Assembly: GCA_900765125.1 (NCBI GenBank)
Contig: CAAFQL010000244.1
Span: 1 to 8,140, forward strand
DNA length: 8,140 nt
Direction of reading: 5' to 3'
Origin: Oscillospiraceae bacterium
GTDB taxonomy: Bacteria; Bacillota; Clostridia; Oscillospirales; Ruminococcaceae
Both the position numbers and the translations under genes were made by a program. Below are positions 1 to 4,722 of the stretch, in pieces. The notes under the pieces are model-generated. The model made no database searches and was not told where the DNA came from. It saw only the letters and a program-made list of their open reading frames with translations. Each line of letters opens with the position of its first letter. Positions within the stretch are counted from its first letter, which is position 1.

Positions 1-379
1 TAAGCGTACCAAACGCTTTGTAATTCTCCATATTGGTCTTGCAAAAAATAATGTGATTGTGAATATGTTTCGTATCTGAATGCGTTGCAAGAACGTATTT
101 ATATTTGCCCTGAAAGAGTTTATCGCAGAGCATAAGTCCTGCCTGATGTACCTGTTCTGCTGTAGCTTCATTCGGTGCAAAACTTTGAATAATGTGATAG
201 CTTAGAACACTTCCCGTGTTTTTTCCGTATGCTCTTAGCATATCGAACTGATTTGAAATATCCTCAGCTGAACCTCTGCAACCGTAACAAGTTACACGCT
301 CCGCTTTTTCGGGATTGGTTATATATTGGACGGATTTAGCTTCTGTAACTCGGATTGGATGGATTGAAGTTGTTGCCAT
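1..379 (-). CDS. Relaxase/mobilization nuclease, N-terminal part (runs off left edge)
   Basis: Partial gene: 126 codons are visible from an ATG at 379-377 to the window edge. The product is the DNA-nicking transesterase that starts conjugative mobilization by cutting one strand at oriT and staying bound to the 5' end. Seen: an N-terminus MATTSIHPIRV...VQYITNPEKAERV, a central SYHIIQSFAPNEAT block, and the metal-binding histidine motif HSDTKHIHNHIIF near residues 99-111. These are the hallmarks of the MobA/VirD2-like relaxase family (Pfam Relaxase, PF03432); Y20 in the VQYI segment is the likely nicking tyrosine. The start overlaps the end of mobC by 61 bp in another frame, so translation is probably coupled. 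The C-terminal half, which often carries accessory domains, is not visible, so the MOB subtype cannot be fixed. The family call is firm. Confidence 0.92.
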   Translation of the reverse strand, partial: MATTSIHPIRVTEAKSVQYITNPEKAERVTCYGCRGSAEDISNQFDMLRAYGKNTGSVLSYHIIQSFAPNEATAEQVHQAGLMLCDKLFQGKYKYVLATHSDTKHIHNHIIFCKTNMENYKAFGTL

Positions 380-669
380 AGCATCGCCACTCCCTCCTGC
401 AATTCAAACAGTTCCTGTTTGTAAATACGGCTTGTGGAATTTACTCTTTGAGCGATTTGATTTACGTTATTGGAAATGCTCATAACGGCTTGACGTATTT
501 TTTGGAGTTCTTCATGGTCATATTCAAGGTAAATTCCGTGTATCATCATATGTCTTAAAAGGTCACTCATTGATGATACTTTGCAGACTTCAAGTCGCTT
601 TTGTATGATATTCCACTCATCTTCATTCACCTTAACTCTAAGTGTTTTATCTCTCGTTTTCTGTTTCAT
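319..669 (-). CDS. mobC: MobC-like relaxosome accessory protein
   Basis: A 116-residue protein encoded directly upstream of the relaxase. The N-terminus (TLRVKVNEDEWNIIQKRL, then SMSDLLRHMMI) resembles a ribbon-helix-helix DNA-binding fold, and the middle carries the MobC signature SNNVNQIAQRVN (about residues 66-77), followed by a heptad-like, probably coiled-coil C-terminus (ELFELQEGVAMLWQQL). Proteins of this family (PF05713) bind oriT, open the DNA near the nick site and help the relaxase. Length is normal for the family. The ATG at 669-667 has only a weak purine-rich ribosome site upstream (AAAGAAAG). The start faces the inverted-repeat region at 700-800, the usual place for the DNA this protein binds, so it may also regulate its own promoter (inference). 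Confidence 0.9.
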   Translation of the reverse strand: MKQKTRDKTLRVKVNEDEWNIIQKRLEVCKVSSMSDLLRHMMIHGIYLEYDHEELQKIRQAVMSISNNVNQIAQRVNSTSRIYKQELFELQEGVAMLWQQLQSIQSELQKLNPSNI

Positions 670-699
670 TTTGGATACTCGCTTTCTTTTTGGTAGTTG

Positions 700-800
700 T
701 TTTCTGACGATAGTCAGTCAATTAAAGGGTCTTAGGGAAGCGGAGTGTCCCTAACAAGCTGATGAACGGCAAACAAAGTGCGCTACGTTCATCGTTGCTT
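700..800. other. Candidate oriT region with nested inverted repeats
   Basis: This is the core of the 170-bp gene-free stretch between mobC and the TetR remnant. Seen: (a) CTGAC-GATA-GTCAG at 704-717; (b) TTAGGGA at 732-738 paired with TCCCTAA at 748-754 across a 9-nt loop; (c) GATGAACG at 761-768 paired with CGTTCATC at 786-793. The loop of (c) holds AAGTGCGC (776-783), which matches the start of the nic region of IncQ/pIP501-type origins (AAGTGCGCCCT); the following bases TA differ from that consensus. The position beside mobC and relaxase is where oriT is expected. The nick site and strand are inferred, not shown. Confidence 0.55.
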
Positions 801-823
801 GCTACTCCAGATTCTATTATACT
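795..823 (+). promoter_or_regulatory. Possible promoter reading into the captured operon
   Basis: TTGCTT (795-800) and TATACT (818-823) are separated by 17 bp. The -10 matches the sigma-A consensus at five of six positions, the -35 at only three. If real, it lies on the mobile-element side of the joint and would be the only visible promoter upstream of the redox gene cluster, whose later gaps are all too short for one. Weak evidence because AT-rich DNA gives such matches by chance. Confidence 0.3.
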
Positions 824-839
824 GTATTAGTCTCTCTCA

Positions 840-1169
840 ATGTATGAACATAGTGTGGCGATTCGCCTTATCTGTTCATTTCCCTCCTACATTATAAAGC
901 AAAGATCTCTTGAATGTCTGAAAGAGTTTAAGATTGCGTTCAAAAGGGCGATGGAAGCTATGGTGGAATGCGTCACGAAATTTCTGCCTGACAATAAGGA
1001 AAAAACAGAGCTGATACAGTACGCTTTCTTCCCTTTCACCTATGGAATTTATCCTTACACAACTCCGACAGTCAATCAGAAACAGGCAATGGATGAAGTA
1101 GGGATTCAGTATCATGCGATATCCGTTTATGAGATCACGTACCATTTTATAAAAAAAATTTTAGAATAA
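840..1169 (+). pseudogene. TetR-family regulator remnant (C-terminal ligand-binding domain only)
   Basis: The open frame gives 109 residues from the first ATG, all helical in character, ending in a block (FFPFTYGIYPYTTPTVNQKQAMDEVG...YHAISVYEITYHFIKKIL) typical of the C-terminal ligand/dimer domain of TetR regulators in Clostridia. A whole TetR protein is about 190 residues and begins with a helix-turn-helix; none is present upstream, where the frame closes at TAG (828-830) and the DNA becomes mobilization sequence. There is no ribosome binding site before the ATG, so it is probably untranslated. The break places the recombination joint near 830-840. The intact gene most likely controlled the genes that follow, which start only 15 bp downstream. 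The TetR assignment rests on remembered family resemblance of the C-terminal domain, so it is good but not certain. Confidence 0.7.
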
Positions 1170-1184
1170 TCAGGAGGTTATTAT

Positions 1185-2189
1185 ATGGAATACACAAAAC
1201 TTGGCAATACCGATATTGAAGTTTCAAAGATATGTCTTGGCTGTATGAGCTTTGGCAAGGCAGGGGCTATGCATGATTGGACGCTTGATGAAGAACAAAG
1301 TGAGAAAATTATCAAATATGCTCTTGATAATGGCATCAATTTCTTTGATACCGCAAACGGATATTCCGCAGGAACAAGTGAGGAATATCTCGGCAGAGCA
1401 ATCAGAAACAACATTGCAAGAGATAAAGTCGTCATCGCTTCAAAGGTCTATTTCAATGAAGGCAGGCTTTCCGCAAAAGCAATCGAACGTGAAATTGAAG
1501 GTACGCTTAAAAGACTCGGAACAGACTACCTTGACTTGTACATTATTCATCGTTTTGACTATGATACACCTATTGAGGAAACAATGAAAGCACTCAATAA
1601 GCTTGTAAAATCGGGAAAAGTCCGCGCAATCGGAGCTTCTGCAATGTACGGCTATCAGTTCCACAATATGCAGATTTGTGCTGAGCAAAACGGCTGGACG
1701 AAATTTTCAGCAATGGAGAACCATTACAATATGCTCTACCGTGAGGATGAACGTGAGCTGATTCCAATTTGCAAACAATATGGCGTATCACTCATGCCGT
1801 ACAGTCCTCTTGCAGCAGGACATCTTGCAAGATCTCAATGGAAGTCCGATTCAATCCGCAGCAAAACCGACCGTGTAGCTATGGGCAAGTATGACAGCAC
1901 ACAAGAAACTGACATAAAAATTGTTGAGCGTGTACATGAAATCGCACAGAAATACGACGCTGCTATGTCAGAAATTGCAATTGCATGGCTTTGGACAAAA
2001 GGCGTAGCCTCACCGATCATAGGTGCAACCAAGACAAAGTATATTGATGATGCCGTCAATGCTTTGAATATCAAGCTTACAGAAAAGGATATTGCTTATC
2101 TTGATGAACTGTATGTACCGCATAAAATTGTTGGAGCAATTGACAAAAATCCGGAACAAGGAGTTATTCTTCTTGATGAAAAAAAGTAA
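1185..2189 (+). CDS. Aldo/keto reductase, YajO-like
   Basis: A complete 334-residue NADP(H)-dependent oxidoreductase of the aldo/keto reductase superfamily, expected to fold as a cytosolic TIM barrel reducing aldehydes or ketones to alcohols. The catalytic tetrad is visible: D55 and Y60 (FFDTANGYSAG), K87 (ASKVYF) and H122 (YIIHR). The NADP-binding C-terminal region includes SPIIGATKTKYIDDA. The N-terminus (LGNTDIEVSKICLGCMSFG...WTLDEE) and the long tail (VPHKIVGA) resemble E. coli YajO more than YghZ or Tas, but the substrate cannot be told from sequence. The start is secured by AGGAGG at 1172-1177, seven bases before the ATG. It is the first intact gene of the cluster. Aldo/keto reductases next to flavodoxins are frequent in Firmicutes, often under a TetR or MerR regulator, which suits a reductive or oxidative stress role (inference). 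Confidence 0.93.
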   Translation: MEYTKLGNTDIEVSKICLGCMSFGKAGAMHDWTLDEEQSEKIIKYALDNGINFFDTANGYSAGTSEEYLGRAIRNNIARDKVVIASKVYFNEGRLSAKAIEREIEGTLKRLGTDYLDLYIIHRFDYDTPIEETMKALNKLVKSGKVRAIGASAMYGYQFHNMQICAEQNGWTKFSAMENHYNMLYREDERELIPICKQYGVSLMPYSPLAAGHLARSQWKSDSIRSKTDRVAMGKYDSTQETDIKIVERVHEIAQKYDAAMSEIAIAWLWTKGVASPIIGATKTKYIDDAVNALNIKLTEKDIAYLDELYVPHKIVGAIDKNPEQGVILLDEKK

Positions 2190-2206
2190 AGTAAGGAGCG
2201 TTTCTT

Positions 2207-2680
2207 ATGAGTAAAAGTTTAGTCGCATATTTCTCGGCAAGCGGAGTGACTGCAAAACTTGCCAAAACACTTGCAAAGGCTGTAAATGGTGATATTTTTG
2301 AAATTATCCATGCACAGCCTTATACAAAAGATGACCTGAACTGGATGAACAAGCAGAGCAGAAGTTCAGTGGAAATGAACGATAAATCCTCACGTCCGGC
2401 TGTTTCAAGTAAGGTTGAAAACATGGAGCAGTATAATACCATTTATATCGGTTTCCCGATATGGTGGTACACTGCACCTTCTATCATCAATACATTTTTG
2501 GAGCAGTATGACCTCAGTGGAAAAATCGTGATTCCGTTTGCAACATCAGGCGGAAGTCAAATGGGAAAGACTAATGATGATCTTGTAAAATCGTGTCCCG
2601 GTGCAATTCTCAAAAACGGCAAACGCTTCTCAGCTAATGCAGGCATTGACGAACTCAGGAATTGGGCAGAAAGTCTGTAA
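2207..2680 (+). CDS. Flavodoxin, cytosolic (Flavodoxin_4-like)
   Basis: A complete 157-residue single-domain flavodoxin without signal peptide. Seen: the first beta strand and FMN phosphate loop SLVAYFSASGVTAKLA (loop S10-A-S-G-V-T15), the strand FEIIHAQPYT, the flavin-stacking segment IGFPIWWYTAP (W86, W87), and the third flavin loop IPFATSGGSQMG. These put it in the Flavodoxin_4 group, which binds FMN without covalent linkage and carries electrons or serves as a small quinone- or nitro-reductase-like enzyme. AAGGAG at 2193-2198 precedes the ATG at good spacing, 17 bp after the aldo/keto reductase stop. It is the most divergent of the three flavodoxins in this operon; the other two resemble each other much more closely. 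The redox partner is unknown, though the preceding reductase is a natural candidate. Confidence 0.92.
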   Translation: MSKSLVAYFSASGVTAKLAKTLAKAVNGDIFEIIHAQPYTKDDLNWMNKQSRSSVEMNDKSSRPAVSSKVENMEQYNTIYIGFPIWWYTAPSIINTFLEQYDLSGKIVIPFATSGGSQMGKTNDDLVKSCPGAILKNGKRFSANAGIDELRNWAESL

Positions 2681-2693
2681 ATAAGAGGTGTTT

Positions 2694-3446
2694 ATGAATA
2701 TGAAGAAAATAATGTCTGTTGTAATGATGATTTTTACTCTCACTACTTTTGCAGTATTCCCAACATTTTCTGCATCAGCAGCCGAAGAAACTATAACATC
2801 ATACACAATAGCAGATGCAGTTTTACTGCAAAAATTCCTGTTAAATGTGCCTGTTGATGTAGATCTATCTGAAAAAGACTATGATTTGGATAATGACGGC
2901 AAATGGAATGTATTTGATTTGTGTCTAATGAAACGTGAGTTAGTGAAACAAATGGAAAGTGAAAAGAATACGCTTGTTGTATATTTCTCATGTACAGACA
3001 CAACAGAGAGAGTAGCACAGCTTATTCAGGCAGAAACAAATGCAGATTTATTTGAAATCATTCCCGTAAATCCGTACACAGCGGAGGATTTGAATTATGG
3101 TAACTCCGGTTCAAGAGCAACAGTTGAACAGCGTGATCCGGCAGTACGCCCTGAGATATCCAGAAGCATTGAGAATATGGAACAGTATGATACTGTTTTC
3201 ATCGGCTATCCGATATGGTGGGGGCAAGAGCCAAGAATCATAGACACATTTATGGAATGCTATGATTTTTCGAGGAAAACTGTCATTCCGTTCTGCACTT
3301 CGGGAAGCAGCGGTATTGGTACAAGCGAAAGCAATCTTAAAAATCTCAGTTCAGAAACTGCAACATGGCTTTCCGGCAGAAGATTTTCAAGAACAACCTC
3401 GCAAGAGGATATTTCTGTTTGGATAAGCAGTCTGAATATTCAGTAA
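2694..3446 (+). CDS. Exported flavodoxin with N-terminal dockerin-like segment
   Basis: A 250-residue protein. Residues 1-30 form a Sec signal peptide (MNMKK, hydrophobic IMSVVMMIFTLTTFAVF, then SASAA as cleavage zone). Residues about 36-88 resemble a Ruminococcus type I dockerin: helix YTIADAVLLQKFLL, then a full calcium loop DLDNDGKWNVFD (ligands D64, D66, D68, N72, D75) and helix LCLMKREL. The calcium loop of the first repeat is missing. Residues 93-250 are a flavodoxin domain with GYPIWW (171-176) and IPFCTSGSSGIG. Its phosphate loop reads SCTDTT, with D in place of the usual G. The ATG at 2694 was chosen because GAGG at 2685-2688 sits five bases before it; a GTG at 2688 would overlap that site, and ATG 2700 is also possible. 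An exported flavodoxin that might dock to a cell-surface scaffold is unusual; cohesin binding is uncertain with half the dockerin. Confidence 0.88.
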   Translation: MNMKKIMSVVMMIFTLTTFAVFPTFSASAAEETITSYTIADAVLLQKFLLNVPVDVDLSEKDYDLDNDGKWNVFDLCLMKRELVKQMESEKNTLVVYFSCTDTTERVAQLIQAETNADLFEIIPVNPYTAEDLNYGNSGSRATVEQRDPAVRPEISRSIENMEQYDTVFIGYPIWWGQEPRIIDTFMECYDFSRKTVIPFCTSGSSGIGTSESNLKNLSSETATWLSGRRFSRTTSQEDISVWISSLNIQ

Positions 3447-3451
3447 GGTAG

Positions 3452-3994
3452 ATGAAAAATATGAAAATTGTAGTACTAAAAAGCAGCCCTCATAAAAACG
3501 GCTCATCAAATATGCTCGCAGACCAATTTATCAAAGGTGCGGAAGAAAACGGGCATGAAATTGTTATGCTTGATGTTGCAAAGATGAATATGCACCCGTG
3601 TATCGGATGCGACTGTTGCGGAATGAACGGTGAGTGTGTACATAAAGATAACAACAGCATTATCCGTGACAATCTTCTATCAGCAGATATGGTCGTATTT
3701 GTAACTCCGATTTACTATTTTGGTATGACAGCACAGCTGAAAACCGTTATTGACCGTTTTTACAGCTATACCACGAGACTTTCAAACAGACACCTGAAAG
3801 CTGTATTGATTACGGCAGCTTGGGACTCAAATACTGATGTTATGCCATATACGGCAAATCATTATGATAAAATTTGCAGATATATGAACTTTGATAATAT
3901 GGGAATGGTTCTCGGTACAGGCTGCGGAACACCGCAAATGACAAAAGACAGCGTTCATATGAATGAAGCTTATCAATTAGGCAAGTCTATATAA
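3452..3994 (+). CDS. NADPH-dependent FMN reductase / iron-sulfur flavoprotein-like
   Basis: A complete 180-residue flavodoxin-fold protein of the FMN_red/Flavodoxin_2 type, without signal peptide. Seen: N-terminal MKIVVLKSSPHKNGSSN, the standard FMN phosphate loop of this family; a compact cysteine cluster CIGCDCCGMNGEC in which C50, C53, C56 and C62 fit the CX2CX2CX5C spacing of iron-sulfur flavoproteins that carry a [4Fe-4S] cluster; FVTPIYYFGMTAQLKTVIDRFY, the conserved flavin-side and dimer segment. It likely passes electrons from NAD(P)H or ferredoxin to flavins or small acceptors in the cytoplasm. The ATG at 3452 lies very close to the ribosome site (AAGG 3445-3448); the ATG at 3461, giving MKIVVLK as the N-terminus, is equally plausible and typical of the family. 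It sits between the two exported flavodoxins, so it may be the cytoplasmic electron source of the set (inference). Confidence 0.88.
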   Translation: MKNMKIVVLKSSPHKNGSSNMLADQFIKGAEENGHEIVMLDVAKMNMHPCIGCDCCGMNGECVHKDNNSIIRDNLLSADMVVFVTPIYYFGMTAQLKTVIDRFYSYTTRLSNRHLKAVLITAAWDSNTDVMPYTANHYDKICRYMNFDNMGMVLGTGCGTPQMTKDSVHMNEAYQLGKSI

Positions 3995-4016
3995 AATAAC
4001 AAGAAGGATCGATATT

Positions 4017-4721
4017 ATGAAAAAAATTATTACTGCTATTCTTTCAGTTGTTTTTATTTCCTGCACCATGACAGCGTGCGGTAACAGTTCTTCGGACAGC
4101 ACTGTAAACTCTGTCAATAAATCAGAAAACACTACTGCTGCGGAGAAAGCGGAAATTTCAACTGCAAATAATGACAAAGATTCAGATAACCCTGAAGGCT
4201 CCGATACCACGGACGACACAAATTCTGATAATGGAAATCATATACTTGTTGCTTACTTCTCTGCAACAGGAACAACAAAGGGTGTTGCCGAAACATTAGC
4301 GGATACCATGTCCGCAGATTTGTTTGAGATCGTGCCTACGGAGATTTATACCGACGATGATTTAAATTACAGTGATAATAACAGTCGTTCTACCATCGAG
4401 CAAAATGATAGATCTGCAAGACCTGAGATTTCAAATACCATAGATGACTTAAGTCAGTATGATACTGTGTTTATCGGCTATCCGATTTGGTGGTATGAAG
4501 AGCCGAGAATCCTGGATACTTTTGTGGAAAGCTATGATTTTGCTGATATTACTGTCATTCCGTTCTGTACATCAGGCGGAAGCGGCATCGGTAAAAGCGG
4601 AAACAATCTGAAAGACCTTGCAAACGGTGGAAACTGGCTTGACGGTGACAGATTAAATAGCGATCTATCCGAATCTGAAGCAAATGACTGGGTAAGTTCA
4701 CTTGGAATTTCGGTAAGCTGA
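4017..4721 (+). CDS. Flavodoxin lipoprotein (membrane-anchored)
   Basis: A complete 234-residue protein. The N-terminus is a type II signal peptide: MKKIITAILSVVFISCTMTAC, with MTAC followed by GN as lipobox, so C21 would be lipidated and the protein held on the outer face of the membrane. Residues 22-74 are a low-complexity S/T/N/D/E linker. Residues 75-234 are a flavodoxin domain with a canonical phosphate loop FSATGTT (81-87), the flavin segment IGYPIWWYEEP (153-163) and IPFCTSGGSGIG. Sequence is very close to the flavodoxin domain of the dockerin-bearing neighbour (long shared runs such as QYDTVFIGYPIWW), so the two are recent duplicates with different export signals. AGAAGGA at 4002-4008 gives a good ribosome site. 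The stop is one base before the start of the membrane protein gene, implying coupled translation and a functional partnership. Confidence 0.92.
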   Translation: MKKIITAILSVVFISCTMTACGNSSSDSTVNSVNKSENTTAAEKAEISTANNDKDSDNPEGSDTTDDTNSDNGNHILVAYFSATGTTKGVAETLADTMSADLFEIVPTEIYTDDDLNYSDNNSRSTIEQNDRSARPEISNTIDDLSQYDTVFIGYPIWWYEEPRILDTFVESYDFADITVIPFCTSGGSGIGKSGNNLKDLANGGNWLDGDRLNSDLSESEANDWVSSLGISVS

Positions 4722-4722
4722 T

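Noticed and set aside
876..1145. 89-codon open frame on the minus strand
   Set aside because: It lies opposite the TetR remnant, with no start signal or family resemblance.
2688..2693. GTG start two codons before the chosen start of the exported flavodoxin
   Set aside because: The GTG is part of the ribosome binding site itself (AAGAGGTG), so the ATG at 2694 or 2700 is far more likely.
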